A stretch of 64,000 nt of DNA from Paenirhodobacter hankyongi (GTDB taxonomy: Bacteria; Pseudomonadota; Alphaproteobacteria; Rhodobacterales; Rhodobacteraceae). The notes under the pieces were generated by a model. That model saw nothing but the letters and a program-made list of their open reading frames with translations. It was not told the DNA's origin and did not search any database. The stretch is from the NCBI RefSeq assembly GCF_003664585.1, contig NZ_RCHI01000007.1:152529-216528 (forward strand). Direction: 5' to 3'. This document shows positions 54,710 to 63,711 of this stretch, piece after piece (positions within the stretch are counted from its first letter, which is position 1; every line of letters begins with the position of its first letter). Made by a program: the position numbers and the translations under genes.

Positions 54710-55999
54710 ATGACCCCGATCGACGACCATCCGCTGCGCTATGCGCTGGTGAACGAGCTGCATGCGCGCCCCTTTCCGCGCATCGCAGCGCCGGCCCATG
54801 TGGTCTATGCCGCGGTGAAGGAACCGCGCGATGCCGCGAACCGCGACCGCAGGCGCGATCACGCGCATCTGTGCGCGCTGCTCGAGCGCAACGGCGCGCC
54901 GCTGCCGCCCGCCGATGTCACCCACCACACCGGCGAGATCGGCCGCTATACCCTGAAATGGGAAAGCCACACCGAGTTCGTGACCTATCTCGCCCATGCG
55001 CCGGGTGTCGCTGCGCGGCCCTTCGACCCGAACGACACCGAGGTCTTCCCGGCCGACTGGCTGTCGCAGGCGCCGGGCAAGCGCATCGCCGCGGTGATGA
55101 TCCGCATCGAGTTCCTGCCCGAGGACCCGGACGCGATCATGCCCGCGCTCGACGACTGGTTCGTGCACGAAAGCATGGTCTGTGCCTGGGTGCTCGACGG
55201 GGCCGCGGCGGTGGCGACCGACTTCCGCATCGACGCGAACGGGCAGATGCGCTTTGCCGTCTTCGTGCGGCCGGGCACCGGCCCGGGGCGGATCGGCCGC
55301 GTCGTGCAGCGGATCTGCGAGCTTGAGACCTATCGCGCGATGTCGATGCTGGGCCTTGGCCGGGCGCGCAGCCTGACGCAGCGGCTCAACGCGCTCGACC
55401 CCGAGCTCGAGGCGCTGGTCGAGGGGATGAGCGACGACAGCCACCCCGCCGAGGAGCAGCTTGACCGGCTGCTGGCGATCTCGGCCGAGCTCGAGGGGCT
55501 TGCCGTCGCCCATTCCTTTCGCTTCGGCGCGACGGGGGCCTATGAGGCGATCGTCAAGGAACGGGTGATGGTGCTGCGCGAGAGCCGCTTCGAGGGCCGG
55601 CAGAAATTCTCGGAATTCATGCTGCGCCGCTATGATCCGGCGATGCGCACGGTGAAATCGGCCGAGGCGCGGCTGAACGCGATGATCGAGCGGGCCGAGC
55701 GCGCGGGCGAATTGCTGCGCACCCGGGTCGAGGTCGAGCGCCAGGGGCAGAACCAGAAGCTTCTGGAAAGCATGGACCGGCGCGCCGACGTGCAGCTGCA
55801 GTTGCAACACACGGTCGAGGGGCTGTCGGTGGTGGCGATCAGCTATTACGCGGTCAGCCTTGCGGGCTATCTGAGCTATCCGCTGGCCAAGCATTACGGC
55901 GTGTCGAAGGAGATGGCCGTGGCCGGTCTGACGCCGCTTGTCATCATCGGCGTCTGGCTGATGGTGCGCCGCATCCGCAAGGGCTTTGGCGGGCACTAG
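54710..55999 (+). CDS. DUF3422-family membrane protein
   Basis: A 429-aa protein with a large cytoplasmic N-terminal domain (start MTPIDDHPLRYALVNELHARPF, a hallmark of DUF3422), a coiled-coil-prone region (about 330-380) and two C-terminal hydrophobic segments (SVVAISYYAVSLAGYLSYPL and MAVAGLTPLVIIGVWLMV). The start at 54710 has GGAGG. The family is widespread in proteobacteria and its role is unknown. Confidence 0.85.
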   Translation: MTPIDDHPLRYALVNELHARPFPRIAAPAHVVYAAVKEPRDAANRDRRRDHAHLCALLERNGAPLPPADVTHHTGEIGRYTLKWESHTEFVTYLAHAPGVAARPFDPNDTEVFPADWLSQAPGKRIAAVMIRIEFLPEDPDAIMPALDDWFVHESMVCAWVLDGAAAVATDFRIDANGQMRFAVFVRPGTGPGRIGRVVQRICELETYRAMSMLGLGRARSLTQRLNALDPELEALVEGMSDDSHPAEEQLDRLLAISAELEGLAVAHSFRFGATGAYEAIVKERVMVLRESRFEGRQKFSEFMLRRYDPAMRTVKSAEARLNAMIERAERAGELLRTRVEVERQGQNQKLLESMDRRADVQLQLQHTVEGLSVVAISYYAVSLAGYLSYPLAKHYGVSKEMAVAGLTPLVIIGVWLMVRRIRKGFGGH

Positions 56000-56016
56000 G
56001 CCCGCCGCAAGGCCGC

Positions 56017-56499
56017 TCAGTCGGCGATCAGCGGCTGTGCCGTGGCGCCCGCCGCGGTCAGCGCATCGGCGGGGGCGAGGATCACCATCATGCCGCGCTT
56101 GCCGCCGTTGATCACCACCGTCGGGAACTCCATCACCGCCGCCTCGATCGCCACCGGCACCCGCTTGCGCTGACCGAAGGGGCTGATGCCGCCGGTGTGA
56201 AAGCCGGTCAGGCGCTCGGCCTTCGCCGCGTCCATCATCTGCGCCGCCTTGCCGCCGAAGGCCGTGGCCACGCGCTTCATCGACAGCGTCCGGTCCGAGG
56301 GGATCACCGCGCAGGCGGGCTTGCCGTCGACCTCGACCATCAGCGTCTTGAGCACCCGCGCCGGGTCCGCGCCGATCGCCTCGGCCGCCTGCAATGCGAT
56401 GCGCTCGTGGCCGTGGTCGTGCGGATAGTCGTATTCGCGGATGTCGAAATCGACGCCCGCGCGCTTCAGCGCCTGTGTCGAGGGGGTTTGCGTGCTCAT
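56017..56499 (-). CDS. ybaK: YbaK-type Cys-tRNA(Pro)/Cys-tRNA(Cys) deacylase
   Basis: A 160-aa aminoacyl-tRNA editing protein. Family motifs are VLKTLMVEVDGKPACAVIPSD with the catalytic Lys, KAERLTGFHTGGISPFGQRK and VVINGGKRGMMV. It removes Cys from mischarged tRNA-Pro. It overlaps the DUF4186 gene by 4 bases and is the last gene of a three-gene operon. Confidence 0.92.
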   Translation of the reverse strand: MSTQTPSTQALKRAGVDFDIREYDYPHDHGHERIALQAAEAIGADPARVLKTLMVEVDGKPACAVIPSDRTLSMKRVATAFGGKAAQMMDAAKAERLTGFHTGGISPFGQRKRVPVAIEAAVMEFPTVVINGGKRGMMVILAPADALTAAGATAQPLIAD

Positions 56500-56858
56500 T
56501 GTCCGTGGTCCATCTCGCGGTCGATCCAGGCAAGGATCAGGCGCAGGATCCGGTCCTGTTCGGCCGAGGTCAAGGCCGTGCCGGCCGGAATGCCGTGCCA
56601 TTTCGCCAGACAGCCGCGGCAGCAGGTGGCGGTGGCGTGCTGGGCGACGAAGACCGGGTGGCCGCGCATCGGGGTCTGCTTGCCGTCGTTTTTCGGCGCT
56701 TCCGGGGCCAGCCGCGTCGCGATGAAATCGGCGCCATGCGAGGCGATCACCGCGCGGCCCTTCGTCTCGGCATAGGCACGCTCGCGCGGGCCGAGGTGAA
56801 AGCGCGCGCGGAATTTCGAGTGCGCGAGGCGGGCCAGCATCTCGGCTTCGGCGCTCAT
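56496..56858 (-). CDS. DUF4186-family protein
   Basis: A 120-aa protein with the conserved central block DGKQTPMRGHPVFVAQHATA followed by TCCRGCLAKWHGI, which has a paired Cys-Cys-x2-Cys-x4-His arrangement suited to metal binding. This is the pattern of DUF4186. It is translationally coupled on both sides (4-base overlaps with the IMPACT-like and ybaK genes). Its biochemical role is unknown. Confidence 0.85.
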   Translation of the reverse strand: MSAEAEMLARLAHSKFRARFHLGPRERAYAETKGRAVIASHGADFIATRLAPEAPKNDGKQTPMRGHPVFVAQHATATCCRGCLAKWHGIPAGTALTSAEQDRILRLILAWIDREMDHGQ

Positions 56859-57214
56859 GCCCCGGCGCGCAGCGCGTCGATGTAGATCCGCACCGCCTCC
56901 TGCACATGGCGGAAGCGGTCGCCGCCCAGATGCTTGCCGCCGAACCAGCGGGTGACGACGACGATCTCGTCCGTCACCCCCTCGCGCTCCAGCATCCGCA
57001 AGATCACCATGCCGGCGCCCGCTTCGCCATCGTCGTTCTTCACCGGCCCCTCGGCGCCGATCAGGCCCCAGCTGTTATGCGTGGCCTTGGCGAATTTCTT
57101 GTTGCGCTTCAGTGCGGTGAGGAAGGCGCGCGCCTCCGCCTCGGTGCGGCAGGGGCCACCCGAGACGGCATAGCGCGAGCCGCGGTCGGTGAGGATGTTC
57201 TCGAGGATGCGCAT
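56855..57214 (-). CDS. IMPACT/YigZ-family protein (UPF0029 N-terminal domain)
   Basis: A 119-aa protein that is only the N-terminal domain of YigZ/IMPACT: KATHNSWGLIG, NDDGEAGAGMVILRML and VVVTRWFGGKHLGG are the family signature. The usual C-terminal ferredoxin-like domain is absent, so it is shorter than E. coli YigZ (about 200 residues). A role in translation-related control is assumed for the family. Confidence 0.85.
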   Translation of the reverse strand: MRILENILTDRGSRYAVSGGPCRTEAEARAFLTALKRNKKFAKATHNSWGLIGAEGPVKNDDGEAGAGMVILRMLEREGVTDEIVVVTRWFGGKHLGGDRFRHVQEAVRIYIDALRAGA

Positions 57215-57223
57215 GGCCCCCGC

Positions 57224-59071
57224 TTAGGCCGCTTCGGCGGCGGGGGCAATGCCGCGCGGCCGGATCGCCAGGGCGCGCAGCGCGTTCAGGATCACCGCGA
57301 CGTCGATCGCCTCCTGCGCGATGGCGCCCTCGACCGGCGAGATCAGCCCGAAGGCCGCGGCGATCATGCCAAGCACGCTCAGCCCAAGCCCCACCGCGAC
57401 GCTTTGCCAGGCGATTGCGATCGAGCGCTGTGCGACCTCGATGCCGGGCAGCAGCCGGTCGAGCCGGTCGACCAGCAGCACCACCTGCGCCGCCTCGGCC
57501 GAGGCGGCGGCGCCGCGCGCGCCCATGGCCACGCCGACATCGGCGGCGGCGAGGGCCGGGGCGTCGTTCACCCCGTCGCCGACCATCATCACCGGCCCGC
57601 GGGCGCGCTCGCGCAGCACGATCTCGACCTTCTGCACGGGCACAAGTGCCGCCTCGACCAGATCAAGACCCAGCGGCGCCGCGACCCGCTCGGCGATCTC
57701 GGGCCGGTCGCCGGTCGCCAGGATGATGCGGCGGATGCCGAGGCGGCGCGCGGCGGCGAGGAAGCCGGGCGTGTCCTCGCGCAGCCGGTCGGCGAGGGTC
57801 AGATGGGCGACGATCCGGCCATCGACGCCGAGCGTCACCCGCAGCGCGCCAGGCTCGGCGGGCGGCAGGTCGGGGGCGGGCTGGCCAAGCGCCGCGGCGA
57901 CGAAGCCCGGCCCGCCGATCGCGACCGCATGCCCCTCGATCCGGCCGGTCAGGCCCTCGCCGGGCGCCTCGCACACCGCCTCGGGCACCGGCAGGGCCAG
58001 GCCGCGGCCCTGCGCCTCGGCCACCAGCGCCTGCGCGACCGGATGGCCCGAGGCCTGTTCAAGCGCCGCGGCAAGGCGCAGCGCTTCGGTCTCGTCGATG
58101 CTCTCGGTCAGGATCGCGGTCAGCTTCGGCATGCCGTCGGTGAGGGTGCCGGTCTTGTCGAGGATCAGCACCCGCACCCGCGACAGCGCCTCGAGCGCCT
58201 GTGCGCCCTTGATCAGCACGCCAAAGCGCGCGGCGCGGCTGAGCCCCGCGACCAGCGCCACCGGAACGGCGAGGATCAGCGGGCAGGGGGTGGCGATCAC
58301 CAGCACCGCGACGGCGCGGATCGGATCGCCGGTCAGCCCCCAGGCGGCCCCCGCAATCAGCAGGGTGACGGCGAGAAAGCCGAGCGAGGCGCGATCGGCC
58401 ATCCGCGCCATCGGCGCGCGCGCGCGGGCCGCCGCCTCGACCAGCCGCACGATGCCGGCATAGGTGCTTTCGGCGGCGCGATGCGTGGCGATCATGTCGA
58501 AGGTCTCGCCCGCATTCGCCGCCCCGCTCATCACCGAGGCGCCGGGGCCGATCCGCACCGGCAGCGACTCGCCGGTCAGCGCCGAGGTGTCGAGCAGTGC
58601 CGTCGCCGAGGCCAGCGTGCCGTCGACCGGCGTCACCTCGCCGCGCCGCACGAGGATGCGGTCGCCGGGGGCGAGCGCGTCAAGCGCGACCTCCTCGAGC
58701 CCGTCGCCGCTGTGGCGATGCGCGACACGCGGCACACGGGCGAGCAGCGCCGACATGTCGGCCCGCGCCCGCCCCTCGGCATAGGCCTCGAGGAAGGTGC
58801 CGCCCGCATACATCACCGCCACCACCTGCGCGGCAAGGGTCTCGCCGAAGGCGAGCGCCGCGCTCATCGACAGCGCCGCGACGATGTCGAGCCCGACCTC
58901 GCCGCGCGCCAGCGCCCGCACGATCTCGATCAGCAGGGCGGCAAGGACGGGCAGGGTGCCGAGCGTCCAGACGATCTGCGCGGCGGGGGAAAACCCTGCG
59001 AATCGCAGCCCGAGCCCCAGAGCGAGCCCGACGATCGCAAGGACGAGAAGCGCGGTGCCGGTTCTGCTCAT
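57224..59071 (-). CDS. Heavy-metal P1B-type ATPase
   Basis: A 615-aa metal-exporting ATPase. Order of features: hydrophobic N-terminus with no metal-binding domain, TGESLPV actuator motif near 190, the membrane metal site ATPCPLILAVPVALVAGL near 280, phosphorylation site DKTGTLTDG near 320, GHPVAQAL near 370 (the HP motif of P1B ATPases) and GDGVNDAPALAAADVGVAMG near 520. TPC replaces CPC or SPC, so the metal is not certain; this group is often annotated for Zn/Cd/Co. The start at 59071 follows a GGAGG site. No metal regulator is adjacent. Confidence 0.88.
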   Translation of the reverse strand: MSRTGTALLVLAIVGLALGLGLRFAGFSPAAQIVWTLGTLPVLAALLIEIVRALARGEVGLDIVAALSMSAALAFGETLAAQVVAVMYAGGTFLEAYAEGRARADMSALLARVPRVAHRHSGDGLEEVALDALAPGDRILVRRGEVTPVDGTLASATALLDTSALTGESLPVRIGPGASVMSGAANAGETFDMIATHRAAESTYAGIVRLVEAAARARAPMARMADRASLGFLAVTLLIAGAAWGLTGDPIRAVAVLVIATPCPLILAVPVALVAGLSRAARFGVLIKGAQALEALSRVRVLILDKTGTLTDGMPKLTAILTESIDETEALRLAAALEQASGHPVAQALVAEAQGRGLALPVPEAVCEAPGEGLTGRIEGHAVAIGGPGFVAAALGQPAPDLPPAEPGALRVTLGVDGRIVAHLTLADRLREDTPGFLAAARRLGIRRIILATGDRPEIAERVAAPLGLDLVEAALVPVQKVEIVLRERARGPVMMVGDGVNDAPALAAADVGVAMGARGAAASAEAAQVVLLVDRLDRLLPGIEVAQRSIAIAWQSVAVGLGLSVLGMIAAAFGLISPVEGAIAQEAIDVAVILNALRALAIRPRGIAPAAEAA

Positions 59072-59240
59072 GGCTGCCTCCGGGGTTGCCGGGGGCCACA
59101 CTATCCCGCGCTGCGGCGCCGTCAACGGGGCGCACCGTCGCTCCCCGGGGGTGGTTGCCGCAAGGGAAGGCGGGCGTGTCACATTCCTGTTGGGCGGCGG
59201 GTCTAGGGCAGGCGCATCCCTCATCCGACTGGAGAATCCC

Positions 59241-61034
59241 ATGTCCCTGCGCAGCCATCTTCTGACAGCCACCGCGCTCATCGCCCTGCCTGTTCTTGCC
59301 CATGCGGGCGATCTGTCCTTCGCCCCGGTGCCCTTCGCGGCCGACGATGCGGCCAAGCGCGCCGTGGTGGCGACCGACAAGGTGACGATCGACGGCAAGG
59401 ACTTCCCGATCGCCTATCACCTGCTGGCGCGCACCGGCGACAAGATCGGCGACGGCACCTTCGCGCTGCTCACCGACGCGAAGGGCAACCCGGTGAAATC
59501 CGCCGACGGCTCCGAGCACATCTCGGTCGATGCCGACTTCACCTCGCTGATCCGCAAGGGTGACAAGCTTTATTCGATCACCCATTTCGAATCGCGCCCG
59601 GGCTCGATGTACATCTCGGAACTCGCGCGCGACGCCGACGGCAACCTGACGCCGGTCTCGACGAAGCCCGTGAACTTCTCGGCCTTCGGTGGGCTCTGGG
59701 TGCCCTGCGCGGGCTCCGTGACGCCGTGGGAAACCCACCTCGGCTCCGAGGAATACCCGGCCGATGCGCGCGAGATCGAGGCTGCGACCGCGCTTGACCA
59801 GATCGACGATTACGATTTCCCGATGGTGCGCTATCAGGGCCTCGACCCGGCGAAGATGACGCTCGACGAGTTCCGCGCCGCCTACAACCCCTATCGCTAC
59901 GGCTTCCCGACCGAGATCACCGTTTCGGACGCGGGCGATGCGATGGCGGCCAAGCACTTCTCGATGGGCCGCGTCGCGGTCGAGCTGGCCAACGTGATGC
60001 CCGACCAGAAGACCGCCTATATCTCGGACGACGGCACCAACGTGGGCCTGTTCCGTTTCGTCGCCGACAAGGCGGGCGATCTGTCGGCCGGCACGCTCTA
60101 TGCCGCGAAATGGGTGCAGACCTCGGACGAGGGCGTGGGCGCCGCGACCCTCGAATGGATTGACCTCGGTCATGCCGATGACGCGACCGTGCAGGCCGCG
60201 ATCGAGAAGGGCGTGAAATTCTCCGATCTCTTCGAGACCGCCGATCTGAACGAAGACGGCAGCTGCGCCGAGGGCTTTGCCGCGTCGAACGCCGAGGGCC
60301 GCGCCGAATGCCTCAAGGTGAAGCCGGGCATGGAGATGCTGGCCTCGCGTCTGGAAACCCGCCGCTATGCCTCGATGATGGGCGCGACGACCGAGTTCCG
60401 GAAGATGGAAGGCTCGACCTACGACGCCGACAAGCACGCGCTCTATCTCGCGATGTCGGAAGTGTCGAAGGGCATGGAAGACGGCGGCAAGCAGGACAAG
60501 GGCGGCCGCAATGACATCCGGGTGGCGAAGAACGCCTGCGGCGCGGTCTATCAGCTGAGCCTTGACGACAGCTTCACCGCGACCTCGATGAAGGGTCTCG
60601 TTGCCGGCATCCCGATGACGAAGGAACAGGAAGAGAAGGCGGCCGATCCGAGCTGCGATCCGGCGCATAACATGTGCGGCGACGCGGCCAAGGTGAACAC
60701 CTGTGACATCAACGGCATCGCGAACCCGGACAACATCACCTACATGCCGGGCTACAACACGCTGATCATCGGCGAGGACACCGGCGAGGGCCACCAGAAC
60801 GACGCGATCTGGGCGCTGAACACCGACTCGGGCAAGCTGACCCGGATCCTGTCGACCCCCTACGGCTCGGAAACCACCTCGGCCTACTGGTATCCGAACG
60901 TCGATGGCCACGGCTATCTGATGGCGGTCGTGCAGCACCCCTATGGCGAGAGCGACGAGGACAAGCTGGCCGATCCGGCCGATGCGCGCGCCTATGTCGG
61001 CTACATCGGGCCGTTCCCGGCGCTGGACAAGTGA
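59241..61034 (+). CDS. PhoX-family alkaline phosphatase-like protein (DUF839)
   Basis: A 597-aa exported protein with a Sec-type signal (SHLLTATALIALPVLAHAG). The DUF839/PhoX region includes SRPGSMYISEL, GGLWVPCAGSVTPWETHLGSEE (around residue 150), DGTNVGLFRFVADK and IIGEDTGEGHQND, blocks that hold Ca and Fe ligands in PhoX enzymes. PhoX releases phosphate from many monoesters. Unlike classical PhoX, no twin-arginine motif is visible. It is 90 bases upstream of a di-haem protein gene, with a hairpin between. Confidence 0.82.
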   Translation: MSLRSHLLTATALIALPVLAHAGDLSFAPVPFAADDAAKRAVVATDKVTIDGKDFPIAYHLLARTGDKIGDGTFALLTDAKGNPVKSADGSEHISVDADFTSLIRKGDKLYSITHFESRPGSMYISELARDADGNLTPVSTKPVNFSAFGGLWVPCAGSVTPWETHLGSEEYPADAREIEAATALDQIDDYDFPMVRYQGLDPAKMTLDEFRAAYNPYRYGFPTEITVSDAGDAMAAKHFSMGRVAVELANVMPDQKTAYISDDGTNVGLFRFVADKAGDLSAGTLYAAKWVQTSDEGVGAATLEWIDLGHADDATVQAAIEKGVKFSDLFETADLNEDGSCAEGFAASNAEGRAECLKVKPGMEMLASRLETRRYASMMGATTEFRKMEGSTYDADKHALYLAMSEVSKGMEDGGKQDKGGRNDIRVAKNACGAVYQLSLDDSFTATSMKGLVAGIPMTKEQEEKAADPSCDPAHNMCGDAAKVNTCDINGIANPDNITYMPGYNTLIIGEDTGEGHQNDAIWALNTDSGKLTRILSTPYGSETTSAYWYPNVDGHGYLMAVVQHPYGESDEDKLADPADARAYVGYIGPFPALDK

Positions 61035-61054
61035 TCTGAGACCAGACCACGGGC

Positions 61055-61081
61055 GGGGCGCGGGACTTCCCCCCGCGCCCC
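61055..61081 (+). terminator. Hairpin between the phoX-like and di-haem genes
   Basis: GGGGCGCGGG (61055-61064) pairs with CCCGCGCCCC (61072-61081); a short pyrimidine-rich tail (GTCTGCTTTCG) follows. It may end the phoX-like transcript partly. Confidence 0.5.
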
Positions 61082-61123
61082 GTCTGCTTTCGAGACTTCC
61101 TGCCTTTGCGAAAGGACCGACCG

Positions 61124-62776
61124 ATGCGGCGCCTGACCTTGCTTGTCCTTCTTGCCACCGCCGCGCCGGCCCATGCGCTTGATCTGACGGCGACGGTGCT
61201 TGCGAACAAGACCGCCTACATCCCGCCACAGTGCTACACCAGGACCGAGGATGCGCAGGGCGCCGTGCACAACCCCTGCCAGACCTGCCACACCCTGCCG
61301 CGGTCGCCGAATTTCGTCTCGGATCCGGATCTGCAGCAGGACTACGCGATACCGGGGCCGGCGCTCGAAAACCCCTGGACGAACCTCTTCGTCGATCGCC
61401 GCGCCGCGGTGGCCGCGACCGATGCCGAGGAGATCCGGGACTGGGTGCGCGCCGACAATTACCTGGGCGCCGATGGCCGGCCGGTGCTGGCCGCCAGGCT
61501 CGACCGGCTGCCGCCCGAGTGGGATGCGAACGGCGACGGGGCCTGGGCTGGCTATCGCCCCGATGCCTCTTTCGCGTTTGACGACGCGGGCTTCGATCAT
61601 GGCCCGGATGGCCGCATGACGGGCTGGCGTGCCTTTGCCTATGTGCCGCTGCCGGGCACATTCTGGCCCACCAACGGCTCGGCCGACGATGTGCTGATCC
61701 GCCTGCCCGAAGCCTATCGCCAGACCTCCGACGGGAGCGAGAACCTTGCCGTCTACAAGGCCAATCTCGCGATCACCGAGGCACTGATCAACCGCGCCGA
61801 TGTGGTGATCGAGCCCATGGACGAGGGGAGGCTCGGCGTCGATCTCGACCGCGACGGTTCGCTTGGCACCGCGACCCGCGTGGTCTTCGCCTTTGCGCCG
61901 CTCGAGGGGGTGACGATGCATTGGGCGGGGCGCGCGGGCACCCTTGGCCCGAAGGTGGCGCCGCTTGCCGCCGGGCTCTATCCGCTCGGCACCGAGTTCC
62001 TGCATTCCGTGCGCTACCTCGACCCGCGCCCCGAGGGCGTGACGATGGCGCCGCGGATGAAGGAGCTGCGCTACATGAAGAAGACCTCCTGGCAGAGCTA
62101 TGCCGAGCTCGAGGAGGGGGCGCTCGCCGAGAAGAAGGAAGACGCCGACTTCCCCGACCGGCCGAAGCAGTTCTTCGGCTCGGCCGAGGCGGGCATCCCG
62201 AACGGCATGGGCTGGCGGCTGCAGGGCTTCATCGAGGATGCGGCGGGCGATCTGCGGCCGCAAAGCTTCGAGGAGACGGTGTTCTGCATGGGCTGTCATG
62301 GCTCGATCGGCACCACCGACGATTCCACCTTCGCCTTCCCGCGCAAGATTTCGGGCCCCGGCGCCTTCCGCGACGGCTGGTATCACTGGACGCAGAAGGG
62401 GCTGGCCGGCACGCCGGATCTCGTGCGCGCGGACGGGCAGGGCGATTACGCCCATTACCTGCGCACCAACCATGCGGGCGACGAGTTCCGCTCGAACACC
62501 GAGGTGATTTCGGCCTGGCTTGCGCAGGGCGATCTGACGCCCGAGAAGGCCGTGGCGCTGCAGGCGGACATTGCGCCGCTCATCACCCCCTCGCCCGAAC
62601 GGGCGATTGCGCTTGATGCCGCCTATCGGATGATCGTGCGCGAGCAGAGCTTCGTGAAGGGCCGCGACGCGACGATCGCCCCGCAGGATGAAACGGTCTG
62701 GCGCCGGGTCGAGCAGGATGCGCCGACCGGCATCGCGGAACCGGCCGATCCGTGGTTCTACCGGCTCAAGCGCTGA
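61124..62776 (+). CDS. Secreted protein with two c-type haem motifs
   Basis: A 550-aa protein with a signal peptide (MRRLTLLVLLATAAPAHA). Two haem-attachment motifs are visible: CQTCH near residue 52 and CMGCH near residue 390. A short acidic calcium-like segment (DLDRDGS) occurs near 245. The overall family is not recognised; it looks like a di-haem cytochrome/oxidoreductase of unknown function. The ATG at 61124 is used; a TTG at 61106 is in frame. It follows the PhoX-like gene and may share its regulation. Confidence 0.8.
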   Translation: MRRLTLLVLLATAAPAHALDLTATVLANKTAYIPPQCYTRTEDAQGAVHNPCQTCHTLPRSPNFVSDPDLQQDYAIPGPALENPWTNLFVDRRAAVAATDAEEIRDWVRADNYLGADGRPVLAARLDRLPPEWDANGDGAWAGYRPDASFAFDDAGFDHGPDGRMTGWRAFAYVPLPGTFWPTNGSADDVLIRLPEAYRQTSDGSENLAVYKANLAITEALINRADVVIEPMDEGRLGVDLDRDGSLGTATRVVFAFAPLEGVTMHWAGRAGTLGPKVAPLAAGLYPLGTEFLHSVRYLDPRPEGVTMAPRMKELRYMKKTSWQSYAELEEGALAEKKEDADFPDRPKQFFGSAEAGIPNGMGWRLQGFIEDAAGDLRPQSFEETVFCMGCHGSIGTTDDSTFAFPRKISGPGAFRDGWYHWTQKGLAGTPDLVRADGQGDYAHYLRTNHAGDEFRSNTEVISAWLAQGDLTPEKAVALQADIAPLITPSPERAIALDAAYRMIVREQSFVKGRDATIAPQDETVWRRVEQDAPTGIAEPADPWFYRLKR

Positions 62777-62846
62777 GCCCGTCACGCGGCGCTTGCACGA
62801 CGCGCCCGGTGCCTGTATCAGGTCCGGGCGCGGATTGTGCACCGGC

Positions 62847-62920
62847 GCGGGCGTTGTGTAATGGTAAGACCTTAGCCTTCCAAGCTAATGACGCGGGTTC
62901 GATTCCCGCCGCCCGCTCCA
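62847..62920 (+). tRNA. tRNA-Gly (anticodon UCC), CCA encoded
   Basis: Complete cloverleaf: acceptor GCGGGCG/CGCCCGC, D arm GTAATGGTAAGAC, anticodon stem TTAGC/GCTAA with loop CTTCCAA (anticodon TCC), T arm GCGGG-TTCGATT-CCCGC, discriminator T and encoded CCA. Confidence 0.97.
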
Positions 62921-63022
62921 GAAAAATTCCTCCCGGATCAAAATTTGCCCCGGATCGTCGCCGCCCCTTTGACGGGCGGCGTTTTGCTGCCTAGCTTGAC
63001 CCTCTGGCAGGAGGGATGCGGC

Positions 63023-63292
63023 ATGGCCGGTGGCTGGGCGCGTGACGGCGCGGTGAATGAACAGATCGACGCCTCGATCGAGGACGAGCTCAAGCGCCTG
63101 CAGGCGCGGCGCGGCCCGATGGGCGAGAGCGCGGAAGTCTGTGTCGAATGCGATGAACCGATCCCCGAGGCGCGGCGCGTCGCGATCCCCGGCGTCAAGC
63201 TCTGCATCGACTGCCAGAAGGCGCGCGACGCCCGGCCGCAGCTGCGCGGCGGCATCAACCGGCGCGGCTCGAAGGACAGCCAGCTGAAATGA
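63023..63292 (+). CDS. DksA/TraR-type C4 zinc-finger protein
   Basis: An 89-aa protein with a short helical N-terminus and a full zinc finger CVECDEPIPEARRVAIPG and CIDCQKARD (CxxC pairs). It is too short for the DksA coiled coil and matches the TraR/YbiI-like group. The window therefore has both a zinc-lacking DksA (44564-44986) and a zinc-binding short paralogue. A GGAGGG site precedes the ATG at 63023. Confidence 0.88.
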   Translation: MAGGWARDGAVNEQIDASIEDELKRLQARRGPMGESAEVCVECDEPIPEARRVAIPGVKLCIDCQKARDARPQLRGGINRRGSKDSQLK

Positions 63293-63296
63293 AAAG

Positions 63297-63316
63297 GGGG
63301 CCGGCAGGCCGGCCCC
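63297..63316 (+). terminator. GC-rich hairpin after the zinc-finger gene
   Basis: GGGGCCGGC pairs with GCCGGCCCC with a 2-base gap, 4 bases after the stop codon. No T run follows, so termination is only likely. It also lies near the 3' end of the convergent hemP. Confidence 0.5.
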
Positions 63317-63349
63317 AGTCGCGACGAAGGAAGGGATCTCTGACGGGGA

Positions 63350-63514
63350 CTACTTCGTCAGGATCAGCTTGCCTGCCTTGGTGATGCGCAGCGTATAGAC
63401 CTGACCGTCCAGCAGGATGCTGGCGAGCGAGCCGCCCTCGGTCAGCACGCGCGCGTCATGCAGCGGCAGCGCGGGGAGGTAATCCTGCGCGGTAAAGCTT
63501 TGCGACATCGTCAT
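63350..63514 (-). CDS. hemP: Hemin uptake protein HemP
   Basis: A 54-aa protein whose second half, LLDGQVYTLRITKAGKLILTK, is the HemP signature. HemP is a small helper of haem/iron uptake and is usually iron-regulated. It follows the 50-aa gene by 3 bases with a GAGGA site in the junction, so the two are co-translated. No haem receptor genes are visible inside the window. Confidence 0.9.
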   Translation of the reverse strand: MTMSQSFTAQDYLPALPLHDARVLTEGGSLASILLDGQVYTLRITKAGKLILTK

Positions 63515-63517
63515 TCC

Positions 63518-63670
63518 TCAGCCCCTCTCGATGCGGTCGAGCATCATCTCGATCCCCTGGGCGGGGGCGACGCCGGTGCAGATCGCCTCGACGAGGTCGC
63601 GCAGGCTGAAGGGCGGGTCAGAGCGGCGGGCGCCCCGCGCGTCGGGGCCGGGATGGAGGGAGCGTTTCAT
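63518..63670 (-). CDS. Small conserved-looking protein upstream of hemP
   Basis: A 50-aa basic protein (MKRSLHPGPDARGARR start, DLVEAICTGVAPAQGIEMML in the middle). It shares a transcript with hemP, which starts 3 bases after its stop. I do not recognise it. Codon usage agrees with neighbours, and the tight coupling supports a real gene. Confidence 0.6.
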   Translation of the reverse strand: MKRSLHPGPDARGARRSDPPFSLRDLVEAICTGVAPAQGIEMMLDRIERG

Positions 63671-63711
63671 GTCCGGGTGTCCTGTTCGCTTCGGTTTCTG
63701 GTGGGGATAAC

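Noticed and set aside
58680..61661. 993-codon open frame antisense to the phoX-like gene
   Set aside because: It spans two sense genes on the other strand and has no domain.
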